Origin: Dastarcus helophoroides
Lineage: Eukaryota; Arthropoda; Insecta; Coleoptera; Bothrideridae
NCBI GenBank assembly: GCA_028583605.1
Contig: CM053332.1
Coordinates: 16,031,267 to 16,095,266, forward strand
DNA: 64,000 bases
Direction: 5' to 3'
Part shown: in pieces, positions 47,056 to 57,780 of the stretch
How positions within the stretch are numbered: position 1 is the stretch's first letter
How the letters are laid out: each line of letters opens with the position of its first letter
Translations under genes and position numbers: made by a program
Notes under the pieces: model-generated
Database searches by the model: none
What the model saw: only the letters and a program-made list of their open reading frames with translations
Told to the model about the DNA's origin: nothing

Positions 47056-48982
47056 AAAGTCAAAATATTGAAAAAAAAAGTCCAAAGAAAAATTTTTGCA
47101 AACATTTCAATTATTAAAATGGTGGAAATTTTGAACAACGAAATTAAATGCAGAAATAAATTATTTTTAAAATCAGTTTAACAGAATTTTACAAAATATT
47201 GTAAAATTTGAAAAAAAAATTGTTCATTTCTTCATAGCTTGAACACGCAGCCCGTTAAACCAAAGCATAGAATAGTGCCTTACGCCAAGGTGTTAAGATT
47301 TAAATTTTGAGAAAAACAAGGCATAATTTATAGGAGCATAAAATTGTTCTAAGAAAAATTACGATTTTTATATCGTAAATTTATTAAGAAAAATTTTGAA
47401 AAAAGCTAATCCTGCTTTTAAAAAATTTGCTTGCTTCAAATTCATAGAATTCCAAAAGGCACCCGAAATTTTATCTCTGGTTCTCAAAAATTTTATGAAT
47501 TTGAGTGAACAATATGGGAATAAATTTGGAACCCAGTGTTTTGTTTCCATCTCCCACGACCCACTATTTGGGAAACGCTGTCTTACGTGTTAAAAATCCC
47601 AAGTTTGACATTCAATACCTCGGCTTTGGAACGGCTGCTACCAAAAATGTTGATTTGACATTTAAAACCAACATTTCAAAAAAAAAACTTTCAGTTTAAA
47701 CTTTAAAGATTTTAAAAAATATTGAAATACTATTAAGATTACTGTGAGTTAAAATTTGAGATCTTAAAAAAGTTTTGTAAATTAACGAGGACGAATCTAA
47801 CTGTTGTAGGTCTAATCTGTTGTAGGTCAATTTGTAACTGAGCTGCCTAAAAATAATTCCACATATTAAGCAGAAACGTCACATAATAAGCCCTAACTTT
47901 TTATTAAAATAAGCCCCTAGAAGGTTTTACGTCTGTCATAACTTTCACTTAAAAGCAAAATTCCCTAGCACATATTTCGTCGAGTAAAAAGCCTCTGAGT
48001 ATAAGGTACGTGTTCAAGGCTTCACACGAGATGGAATCGATAAATCAAATAAAGTGTCTTTAAGATGATTTTATACTTCCCAGCTAAACTAGGGATGAGT
48101 TTTCCACCACCGTAAGACCATTTGTCTTCTGACGGTATGAATTTAAGCTTTCTTAAATGTTTGCGCCTAACTGGAAGCGAAGTTTAGAAAATATCTTGTC
48201 ACGCGCGGTATTTCCCCTAATATTCGGTTGGAAACGGATTGACGTCGAGATCAATTGTCGGGCCAATAACAGAATACTTTTTCTGCGTTCTCTGTTGCTA
48301 TGTTAACGAACTAATTACCCCACTACTAGTGACTTTAGTTACGTCGTATTTAACTTGGTTGTAATTCTCAGTAATTCAATAGAATAAGTAATCAATAAGA
48401 CTTTCTTTGGGCTTCAGCTGCACAAAATGCAAATGTAAATGGTAAAATGTAAGTTCGTTGGGAACAATGCTTCACGACCCAATCATCACTCTCCATGCAA
48501 ATATTAATAATTTTGGCCCTTCATGTATAAATAACATCGGCAGCAGGGATAAAAATCCCGGTTTATTATTTATTTACATTTTCCAGACGAACCTGCATCA
48601 AAGTTGTCGCTTAGGTATCAAGGTGAATGTAAACATAATAAAGGCTACGACGTAGATGACTTTTTGCCGACGTCTGAAAGTTAAGTTTTCAAGTTGTTTG
48701 GAAAATTATTTGCTCCGACGTTTAGCCTTATTTGGGACAATTAACGAGCATTCGTGATAAATTGCCTTAAAAGTGTTTCTTTTATTGAGATTTCGCAAGT
48801 TTGCTAACGTCTAGACTCATTTAAGTGCGTTTTACAAGTTGTATATTTTACACTCGAAATCCACTTGTTCCCACCACATACTTTGACGACATTTCAATTT
48901 ACTTTCCATTCCTAACAAGTTTAAGGTAGTATTGTCGATACTGCTGGAGTCAAAAACATATCAAAAGTATACATTGTCTCGT
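47056..48982. other. Intronic sequence, no gene recognised
   Basis: A-rich motif sequence to ~47220, then unique-looking sequence. Short overlapping open frames on both strands near 47368-47699 and 48458-48655 have no recognisable domain. Confidence 0.45.
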
Positions 48983-49255
48983 TTGATTAATTTTGGTGGA
49001 ACGGACTGGTCCTTGGTTATCTTCAAAAATTGAAATACACATCTTGTCCACTGAAACCAAGAAAAATTAAAAAACACGACAAAGGTTGCTTCTAACGCGT
49101 TTCGACAGTCAAGCTATCATCTTCAGAGAGATATTAACCACTGCTACTACTATCTCTTTGAAGATGATAGCTTGGCTGTCGAAACGCGTTAGAGCAACCT
49201 TTGTTGTGCTTTTTAATCTTTCTTGGTTTCAGGGGACAAGTTCTATATTTCAATA
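48983..49255. mobile_element. Foldback element, GGTGGAACGG family, near full-length
   Basis: Left arm from GGTGGAACGGACTGGTCCTT; right arm ends ACAAGTTCTATATTTCAATA, lacking the last ~30 bases. Axis near 49131-49145 (TTAACCACTGCTACTACTAT). Both arms keep the hammerhead-like core (minus ~49092-49132, plus ~49149-49189), with stem-II wobble or compensatory variants. The two flanks read CGTTTGATTAAT and CGTTTAATTAAT, possibly a diverged target duplication. Confidence 0.75.
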
Positions 49256-50140
49256 TTTCGTTTAATTAATGTAGTATTTAGACTAGGCAACGTCTCAAAG
49301 AAATAAGACACAGAGACATTTCTATGACCGAACAATTTTGTTGCATTCTGATATTTAATGCTGAAAATCCAGTCATAGGTTGCCTGTGACTTATTGGGTA
49401 TTAAAAAAAAATACAAGAGTGATGTACATTTGGTTTTAAAAACCATGAACTGTGAAAAGTTGCGTAAAATGTTGTGGGCTGCTATAAAAAGTTCCATCCG
49501 CGAAAATAGTTTTCGAATTGCATAAAAATTTCAAATTTGTTTTTGTAAAAAATGCAACTATTTTATTAATATGATCGTTCACTAACAAAAAATCTTTCCC
49601 GTTGTTTGTTAAAATTTTGGTTTTGGCTAAACTTTCTTGAAAACCGCTTACCGTTTTTGGAAGTTTAGGGAATTTTGACAATTTAGCGCGACTAATGCTT
49701 TTACCAATTAAACGAACGTCATTAATGTTGAGGGTGTTTATGTTTCAATCGCAAACTTCTTTACAAATTAATTTTTGCGGACGTATGCTTATTTCGTCTA
49801 CAGCTCTTCTTTCCGCGAAGTTACTTACTAGTTGCCGATTTAAAATATTTTGGTTTAATGGTAGGTGGTCATTGTGAAAAAGATTTTTTTCAAAAATATT
49901 ATTATGTGAGTCTCTTTTGAAAAACGCGTGACATTTTTTTTCCGTATATGTAAACCTTTCAACCCTATTAGCTAATGCTTTATGAAATCGGAATTTAAAC
50001 CTATCTATTAGTGCCAAAGGCTTACCTTTCTCGCTCCACATCCACGTAATTGCTCCAATCTCCGTTGTCATCGCCAAAATCGTAGTGAAAATAACAGAAT
50101 AACAACACAATTCAAAGTGGTAGCAATAGTAAGAAAAACC
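49256..50140 (-). pseudogene. MULE (Mutator-like) transposase remnant with FLYWCH-type finger
   Basis: MULE transposases mobilise Mutator-type elements; arthropod versions often start with a FLYWCH zinc finger. In order on the minus strand: a FLYWCH-like stretch (LIDRFKFRFHKALANRV, then CHAFFKRDSHNN and LFHNDH; the usual Trp and first Cys are lost), the linker NRQLVSNFAERRAVDEI, a TGA stop (49742-49744) crossed in the same frame, then FLLVNDHINKIVAFFTKTNL and KTIFADGTFYSSPQHFTQLF, which is the MULE catalytic start (FADGTF supplies the first Asp). After a frameshift at ~49440 comes CTSLLYFFLIPNKSQATYDW. The C-terminal catalytic half is missing, ending at the foldback element. No terminal repeats found. 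Confidence 0.75.
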
Positions 50141-50363
50141 ATTTTCTTTTAAGCAGGGGAAATTCATTACGGACATCTGGGAAGATAACCCAGATAGTGT
50201 CGGACTTCCGCTCAAACTACGGGTACCGACTAAAAACCCCTACTTCTTCGGGCCGGGCCCTTGGCCCCCAATCCCTCCGCCGGAACAGTGCAATAGTGCT
50301 GGAGCACTGTTGTAAGCTGTTTTGTCTGAAACATAAGAACAAACAAAACAGAAAAGTCTTAGC

Positions 50364-53010
50364 CTAGAGGACCATCCTTGGTCTCCTAATCCTGGTTGGG
50401 ATGTCTGGATCGTAATCCACTGCCTGTCGAACTAGTTCGTTGGGATGCGTTTCCGCTCTCACCATCGCCCTGGAATTAATTTCCCTAAGAAAATCTCTTA
50501 CCAAAGGTAGTTCGGCTTCCCTATGGAGCTGATTGTTTCTCGCAAACCATGGAGCGTCCATGGCTTGTCTTAGAAAGACGTTCTGGAACACCTGGAGTTT
50601 CTTCATCTGATTATCCGTCGCTTGTGACCAAGCTACAGATGCGTAGGTCATCGCTAGTCTTATGATTGATTTGTATAGTAACACTTTAAGTCCAATGGAC
50701 AGGTTACTATTTCAACCAATCATCGCTTGCAGCAGTCCCTTCAGCATTTTGTCTTTGGACACTGCATAATCGACGTGTGCCTGGAATGTTAGTCTTTTGT
50801 CTAGAATTACACCTAGATACTTTGCCTGAAGTCTCCAGTCGACGTTTTGCCTATGAACGTTTACATGTCCATATGGTTGGAGTCTTCTTCGAGTGAAAAA
50901 GACTGCTTGGGTCTTGTCTGCGTTGACTTGGATTCTCCATTGGCCGAAGTAATCTAGTAGACTGTCTGTCTTCTGAAGTCGTCTGGTGACCACCTCTGGA
51001 CTGAAAGAGTACTTCCACTAAAGCTGTGTCGTCTGCGTAAGTTGCCAATACGGTGTGGTCGATTGTTGGATTGGTTCTCGGGATGTCTGCTGTGAACAGA
51101 GAATACAGCAGAGGTGACTAGGCAGAACCTTGAGGCACCCCATACCTGTAGCCTAAACTGGGTTGATAGTTCCTGTCCCACCTTTGCTCTGAAAGAGCGC
51201 TGGTCCAGGAACGAGCTTACCATTTGAACCATTGTTAGAAGTATTCCAAACTGGTGCATATTGTAGACTAATCCTCGGGGCCAAACTGTGTCAAATGCCT
51301 TGGATATATCGAAGAAAATAGCTTCAACTACCTGGTTCCAATTCATGCATTGAGTGATTGTTTCAATCCCTCCCAGCAGTTGATCTGAGGTAGAGTGCAT
51401 AGGTTGGAACCCAAATTGTTCCTTAGGAATGATGTCGCGATCGCTGATGAATATTCTGCAGACGCTTCCTCAAAATCCTTTCCGCCACCTTACCCAAGTT
51501 GAATAAGAGGCTGATTGGCCTGTAATTTTGGGAAAATTTCCCATCCTTACCTGGCTTAGGAATGAAGATAACGTTTGCAGTCTTCCATCTGGTTGGAAAA
51601 TACCGGAATTTAAACATGGAATTGACTATTGCTCCAAAGCATTTGACAGCTTGGTCCGGAAGAGACTTCAGAGCTTGGTTTGGAATTCCGTCTGGACCTG
51701 GAGACTTTTTGACATTTAGCTTGCGCAGAAAGCTTTGGATTTCCTCCTCGTCTGTCGGCTGGATGACGTCGTCTTCTTCTGGCATTTCCTCCTGAAGAAT
51801 TTGAACCTCTTCTTCCACCTCGTCTACGAAGTCTAAGTTCACTTCCTCAAGTGTGGCCTGACAGTGTCGTTCAAAGGTCTCAGCGAAAGCTGCGGCCTCT
51901 TCCTGATCTGAGTGAACCACTCCTTGAGGTCCGTGTATCGGAGGGATAGGTTTCCTAACTCCTCTTAGAGCTTTGGCTGTGCGCCAGAGATCTGATGAAG
52001 TTTCGAGGTTGCAACTTCTTAGGTGTTCCTGAAACTTAGAAATTTTGTGCTCTCGGAGCTCATACCTGAGCTCGTGGATGAGTTTGTTGACTTCCGCCTT
52101 ATCTGCTTGCAGATTGGTCCGTCTTGCTCTCTTCCTGGCGCGATTTTTACTTCTAATCAGCTTCACCAGGTGATTTGGCAGTGGTTCCCTTCCTTCTATA
52201 CGCCGGAAAGTTTTGGTCGCTGCCAGAATTGAATCTGTTATGGTGATTTCCAGTCTTTCCACCGCTGTGTTGATGTCATCGTTTGTATTGATCTCTCCAG
52301 GCTCTTCCAGGTTTGCTGCTAGATACTCCCTGAACTGTGTCCAGTTTGTTTTCTTGCAGGTTTCTGAAGGCTTGGGTCCACGATCATCTCCGATGGTTAT
52401 CATCACCGGGTTGTGGTCTGAGCTCACTAACTGATGTTAACTCAACAGTGTATCGAACATCCTTTATCAGTGCAACGTCCAGGACATCTGGTATTCCTGT
52501 GGCGTGATGATGGGTTGGTTCTTCTGGAGCCATTACATCGATTCCGTTTTGTGCTGTGAACCTTTGAAGTGTTCTCCCGTTTTTGTTGTTGACTCTGCTG
52601 CCCCACTCGACGTTTTTGGCATTAAGGTCTCCGGCTACAATAACATTGTTATTGTTTATTTCGAAGATGCGTGCCAAATCTGTCTCTGTGAGGGCGTTGT
52701 TATGGAGTAACAAGACACCAGCGTCAGAGGTCCCTGCGCTATTTGAATTGTTACTCCAATTCCTTCCAGCTTTTCCAACTCCGGGGTGCCTGCAGCTTTC
52801 TACTTACATAAATAGCTGTACCTTCTCCTGGGCCGGTTGGTCTGTCTCTGGGCTGAAGAACTTATCCTCGGATTTTAGGATCCTTAGATCTGTATGTCAT
52901 CCTGGTTTCGTTCAGCATCAGTACGTCCAAGTCGTTTTCCTTTGCGAAAACTTCGAGTTCGTTCCTGTTGCCTTGGAGTCCGTTGCAGTTCCATAAAACT
53001 GCTTTGAGAT
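50364..53010 (-). pseudogene. LINE ORF2: APE endonuclease and reverse transcriptase, frameshifted
   Basis: Makes the nick and copies the RNA at the target (target-primed reverse transcription). Endonuclease: VLWNCNGLQGNRNELEVFAK and LNETRM (~53000-52910), VIVAGDLNAKN (~52650), SSDHNPVMITIGDD (~52420), the last supplying the SDH catalytic motif. RT: KKSPGPDGIPNQALKSLP, NYRPISLL, FFDISKAFDTVWPRGL (motif A Asp), TYADDTALVE (YADD active site, ~51035), then thumb sequence VNADKTQAVFFTRRR and YLGVILDKRLTFQAHVDY. The C-terminus RPRMVL ends at 50364. At least four frame changes (about 52900-52720, 52420, 51420, 51150-51000 and 50700) and extra stops; not translatable as one protein. Confidence 0.85.
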
Positions 53011-53039
53011 GCTACCGACGAGCAGGGTTTCCTTCGTTA

Positions 53040-53960
53040 ACTCTCCTTTCTTGGCGTCTCTCCATTAACGCTTTAGGCTGAGAATCTTTGGAAGCATCAT
53101 CATTATGGAGACAATGGCTTCTTGGCTGTTTCCAGCTTCGGAGACTGCTCTCACCAAGTCCAGTACAACTTGATTAGTTTCCTCCGAAGAATTTTTTGCG
53201 TTTTGGCCTTCTTGGAGTTTCCTGCAACAACTGAAGCGTAGGATTTTGTGTTTCCACTTACCCTAGCACTGGAAGCTTCTGATTTTGGCGAAACCTTCGT
53301 AATTGCAGTTGTCGTCTTGGCTGTCGTAGACTTTTCCTTAGAATTTGACGTTTTACTCTTAGGTGGTTCCTGAGCTTTCTTTGGTGCCGACTGTTGCTTT
53401 CTCGGCGGTGAACAAGCGGGTCAACCTCTGTAGCAGGCTACATGTTCTCCCTCGCAGTTGGCACATTTCTTGGGCTTGTCCTTGGGACGCTTGCAATTTT
53501 TGCTAAGGTGCTTCCCAGCACATTTAACGCAAACTGCTTCCGCATGGCAATTCCTCTGTCCATGGTTAAACCTCTGGCACTTGTGGCATTGCCTTACTTG
53601 TTTGCTCGGACTTGGAACTTCCACTTGAGCGTCCAGACTCATCAGCTTCTCTAATTTGAAGATCTCCTCTTCACCGTGCTGAAGCTCCACAAACATCATA
53701 TTGTGAAGCTTCTTCGTGAATGAATTTCTCATCCTTTTGACATTGATGGGTCTGAACCCATCTTCTTCAAGAGCGGCCTTGAAGTCTTCCTCGGAAATGT
53801 CCCTTGGTATTCCTCTTACCACTGCCATGACGCTCCTTTCCTCCGGAAGAGCAATAGAGTGATATTGCACTCTTTCTTTCTCTAGCAACCTTTGTCAGGT
53901 CCCTAAAGTCGATCACTGTGGCCGGTTGCCACAAAACCCATGGTTCGACTATTTATATGC
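53040..53960 (-). pseudogene. LINE ORF1: nucleic-acid-binding protein with CCHC knuckles
   Basis: Jockey-type ORF1 packages the element RNA. The open part (53888-53421) contains VQYHSIALPEERSVMAVVRG and IPRDISEEDFKAALEEDGF, an RRM/PRE_C2HC-like region, followed by three CCHC knuckles (CHKCQRFNHGQRNC; CVKCAGKHLSKNC; CANCEGEHVAC). Upstream, in another frame, QPATVIDFRDLTKVAR looks like further ORF1 sequence, so the N-terminus is frameshifted. Downstream of the knuckles (53420-53040) the Lys/Ser/Pro-rich tail is broken by stops. No full-length start can be chosen. Confidence 0.8.
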
Positions 53961-53990
53961 AGTTTTCCTCCTCTCAGTTAATACCGTTAA

Positions 53991-54260
53991 CAACACCAAT
54001 CAATTTTTCCCTAGAATCTACAATGAGCTATTAGCTGATAAAATATTAATGAGGGTTTGATGGGCCTGGACGCAACTCGGACACTAATGGCAGCAATTAA
54101 GAGGACGGGACGCAACTAGGATATACTGAAAATTCGGAACAGAAGTTGCTCGAATTATATTTTTATTTTTGAAATAATATGCACCAAGAAATTTTAGTGT
54201 GGACAAATTGTTGATAATATAATTATTATATAAAAATAAAATTTTAATACTCTTGATTTG
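53991..54260. other. Spacer, nothing recognised
   Basis: AT-rich sequence between the LINE 5' end and the short palindrome. Confidence 0.4.
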
Positions 54261-54410
54261 TATAATGCACAGACTAATAGGTTTGAACATTTATTAGATT
54301 CGAAGTTTGGAAACCAAATACCGGTTTCGATCTAACAAGATCGAAACCGGTATTTGGTTTCCAAACTTCGAATCTAATAAATGTTCAAACCTATTGTTCT
54401 GTGCATTATA
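54261..54410. repeat. 150-bp palindrome whose axis is the hammerhead stem-II loop
   Basis: Arms 54261-54333 and 54338-54410 (73 bases each, about two mismatched positions) around the 4-base spacer AACA. Each arm is the 3' half of the canonical ribozyme unit (AGATCGAAACCGGTATTTGG … GTGCATTATA). The CTGACGA box is absent, so no functional hammerhead remains. Confidence 0.88.
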
Positions 54411-54552
54411 GAATCGTTGTCTTCTGGGAACTCTCCTAGAGAGCAACCACTTCGCTAGGTGGCAGTGTTTCAACTGTTGGTAGTTCAGCTACCTATGATT
54501 CACTATACACGCCTGGAGGGCTGCATGAATTTATAGTCTAGGTTGCATTCTT
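54411..54552 (+). mobile_element. Tail of the retrozyme/Penelope-like unit
   Basis: GAATCGTTGTCTTCTGGGAA … CACTATACACGCCTGGAGGG … GGTTGCATTCTTCTTGCATA; same order as 44980-45149 with small length differences. Both copies stop at the same GCATA, which looks like a natural end of the inserted unit. Confidence 0.7.
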
Positions 54553-56079
54553 CTTGCATACTTCTGATTTGTAGCAATGAATTAACATTGGATTATAATG
54601 AAGCTTTTTTAAACAGTCATTAAACGTTTGGTTTACATCTGACCTAATATTGTTAGATTTATGGTGCATAACTGCATATAATGCCTATTAATGTGCATAT
54701 AATTGTAATTACGATGCATATTTTCTTTAAAATTTGCGCGTATTTTGTTAAAAAAGCTGTACATATAATCCGCTCCCTACTTATTAACTTGTCCCGAATC
54801 AGGCAACATTTTTTATTTTACCGAACCCAGTTTGTTAGATATTTAAATTATTATTTATATAAATGAAATTACCTGCTTTTAAAAAACATTTTTTGACACA
54901 AGAGCTTAATTCATAACTATTAAACTCTATCAACGACAACAAGAGATATTAAAAATGTCGCGATGTTTCTATAAATACTTGCTCGCCATTAAGATAGTTT
55001 GTTGCGAATTAGGAGCGTCATGTTGGGGGAGTTATGGGATATATGCCTCTATTTTAAAAGACCAAATAACTGATTTTGAAAAAAGTTTAATTTAGTGGCC
55101 AAAATTTCCAAAAAAAAAGAAATTGGGCCATCAATTTGCTCGTGGATTGACTAATAGCCCAAGCAACTTCAGACTAATAATTATCTAGGTAATGGAGGTA
55201 ATTAACTTCCGACATTAATTAGATTGTTTGTGATAAGACGTTGCAAATATCTCAAAGCTGTTAGCCACATTAATTGAAGGCGAAGTCTAAAGTTTTTCCG
55301 CCGTAACATAAAGCAACGTTTAATTAAGCAAGTCCGAAAATCCACATTTAGAAGTTGGGGTAGGTATCTTTCGCAATAAATTAAAATTAATTAGGATTTA
55401 CGAAGAAATTACTGCCATTATTTATGAATGCTGAAAGCCAACGGCGATATTCAGTTACATTCTCTAAATAAAATGCCCCTCCTTTTTTATTTTCCTTATA
55501 ATTCCAGAGATATTCGGAATTGTTCAATTATCTGAAAATTACTGAAATCCCAATTTGCGGTTAATGCAGAATTATGAACACTGAACAGTTGTACAAATGC
55601 ATCTATTGCTGTGTTTAATTATATGCTAATTACCTGCTATTCCAGTATGGAAACGTATCAAAAGAATATAATTAAATTCATTGCATTCCCATTAAATTTT
55701 GATCAGATCTAAAGACCCATTCGGTTGTGAAATGATCACAAGCAGGTGATAAATGAGAAAAAAAGGACTTGCTTTGTTTGGCGTTGTTTTACATACAACG
55801 TTTCCATGTTCAAAGTCGAACTTTTGTGTACTCGCCAAAAAAAAAAAGAATTAATTTGCATATTGAATAGCCTTTTGTTTAAATTATTTTGAAGAGGCTC
55901 CCCATGCGTAAGCAATTTATGGCGTATTGGCATTTATAAAAAATGCCAGTGATTGAATTCCCTTCCTACAAATTGACACAAAGGGATTATTTACAACGTA
56001 GCAACTTTTTGAGTTAGAAATTTTGATGTCAGTGACGAAATTTTGACATCAGTGACGAAATTTCAAGCTTTTAATTATT
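54553..56079. other. Intronic sequence, no gene recognised
   Basis: Unique-looking AT-rich sequence. No domain-bearing open frame, no recognisable Elk exon. Confidence 0.45.
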
Positions 56080-56430
56080 TTATTGGTGAAACGGAGTGGT
56101 CCTTGGTTATATTCAAAAATTGATAAACAAATCTTGTCCCTTGAAATCAGGAAAGTTTAAAAGTACCACAACACTTGCTCTAACGCGTTTCGATAGCCAA
56201 GCTATCATCTTAAGAGAAATATTCATTTTCTTTAATGTTCGAAACGCGTCAGAGTAAGCGTTGTGGTATTTTAAAAATTTCCTGATTTGCTGATCTCATT
56301 TCGATAACCAAGCTATCATCTTCCGAGAAATATTCATTTTCTTTGATGTTCGAAACGCGTCAGAGCAGTGTTGAGGTGCTTTTAATTTTTCTTGGATGCA
56401 AGGGACAAGATTTGTAATTAATTTTTATTT
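56080..56430. mobile_element. Foldback element, GGTGGAACGG family, diverged copy with duplicated arm
   Basis: GGTGAAACGGAGTGGTCCTT … CTAACGCGTTTCGATAGCCA … GTTCGAAACGCGTCAGAG (twice) … TTGGATGCAAGGGACAAGAT. The GATAGC/GCTATC hairpin variant is present. More diverged than other copies, so probably older. Confidence 0.65.
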
Positions 56431-56849
56431 AAGCTAATCAATGTGGATTAAAAAATATTTCTCAAATCGAGATGTAGACACCAAAGGCAAAACAAGTCAG
56501 TTCAATAAACTTATTGGTCGGGCCTGACCCAGCGGAATAAACATAAGATCACGGAAAAAGCTGTAACTGTCAAAATCTGAAGGAATTTATAGCCCACTTG
56601 ATCTTAATCACGTTCGAGGTTGGAACAGATCCTAGGGGTTTAAATGGCTTAATGTTATTCAATCCTCGTGGCTTTCTCCTTCGCAGTCGAAGTCTCAACT
56701 AAACTTCACGTAAAGTTTACTTCTCGCAGTGGGGGCTAAGAAATAATCTTGCTTGCTTGGGCTTTTTTTACTGAAAGCTTATTAAGTTCAAGCAATGAGT
56801 GACGTGTAGGAAATGAATCAAATAAAACATGGAGCTGAGTCTCCTTTAA
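56431..56849. other. Intronic sequence, no gene recognised
   Basis: Unique-looking sequence of somewhat higher GC around 56520-56720; no coding or RNA signal identified. Confidence 0.4.
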
Positions 56850-56982
56850 AAATAGAAATTGAATTACAAATCTTGTCCCCTGACAGCAACCTTTGTTGTG
56901 TTTTTTAATCTTTCTTGGTTTCAAGGGACAAGATTTGTGTTTCAATTTTTGAAGATAACCAAGAACCAAACCTCCACCAAAA
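56850..56982. mobile_element. Foldback element, GGTGGAACGG family, fragment
   Basis: GAATTACAAATCTTGTCCCC, then GCAACCTTTGTTGTGTTTTT and GAAGATAACCAAGAACC. One arm plus the start of the other; core lost. Confidence 0.65.
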
Positions 56983-57780
56983 TTATTACAAATTATCAAA
57001 AATTTCACTTTAATTGAGAATTTCTCAAATGTTTGCATAGCTTTCATTTTAACTCTAACCGTTTCTGTAACGAATGCTACAGCTGAACAATATATTGTTT
57101 AAAGTGAAAATTATTAAAAAAAACATTTACAAAGGGCCCGACTTTGTAAAATACTGGAGAAATTCATATTTTCTTAACGTTTGAATCCTTTGTGCGTATT
57201 TTCAGTCCCTTTTGTTTGAAAGCTGTGACTAGTCAAGGCCCCACGGCCAAATCGTGGCGAATTACGTCGTTAATTAGCACAAGACGTGATTTATTTATAG
57301 CTCTTCGGTTTAAAATTTAACTCTGGCGGTTTATATTTAGAGCGAAATTCGCTAATTTAATTGCACAATAACTGGAGATATTTAGGTCGTAGACCTATCC
57401 ACTAGGTTAGTTTACACATTTGTAAACCGAGAATCGTTTCCAGAACGAGGAGTTTTGTTGTTTGTTGATCAGAAAGTTTATTGCCATTACGTTAAACGAA
57501 GGTTATTATTATTATGGGTGGTCCCTTTACGCTGGCTGGGCGATAAAAGAAGTTTTTAACGATAACGATAATTTCCCCAATTATTTCATATTTTCTACAT
57601 TTTCTTTGCAGCGTATTGACTTTAATGGGTTTTTTCGTCATCTATCTCTTCCCCCAAATCTGTAGACCTTTCAAGTTACATTTACTTTTACTTATGACTT
57701 AGGACATTGGGACTCTACGGTTGCAGTGATGAAACATGAGTATCTTTAAGAGTTTGTTCGTTCATTTCACCATTTATAGC
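56983..57780. other. Intronic sequence, no gene recognised
   Basis: Unique-looking sequence. TTTTCTTTGCAG at about 57599-57610 resembles a 3' splice site, but the following ~50 bases do not translate into channel sequence. Confidence 0.4.

Larger units (their letters stand above)
50150..53990 (-). mobile_element. Jockey-clade non-LTR retrotransposon (LINE), decayed
   Basis: Minus-strand element of about 3.8 kb with ORF1 (zinc-knuckle gag), ORF2 (endonuclease plus reverse transcriptase) and a 3' UTR of ~210 bases (50363-50150). The layout, PRE/C2HC-type ORF1 and APE-type endonuclease place it in the Jockey group. Higher GC than its surroundings. Limits are approximate: no target duplication or poly(A) tail was identified. 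The 3' end abuts the MULE remnant, so one may have inserted beside or into the other. Confidence 0.8.

Noticed and set aside
49243..49497. Independent small host gene
   Set aside because: It continues the MULE transposase reading (KTIFADGTF … LIPNKSQATYDW) after one frameshift.
57599..57665. Second Elk exon after a TTTGCAG acceptor-like site
   Set aside because: Translation in all three frames gives nothing like the Elk PAS domain, and no matching donor was evident.
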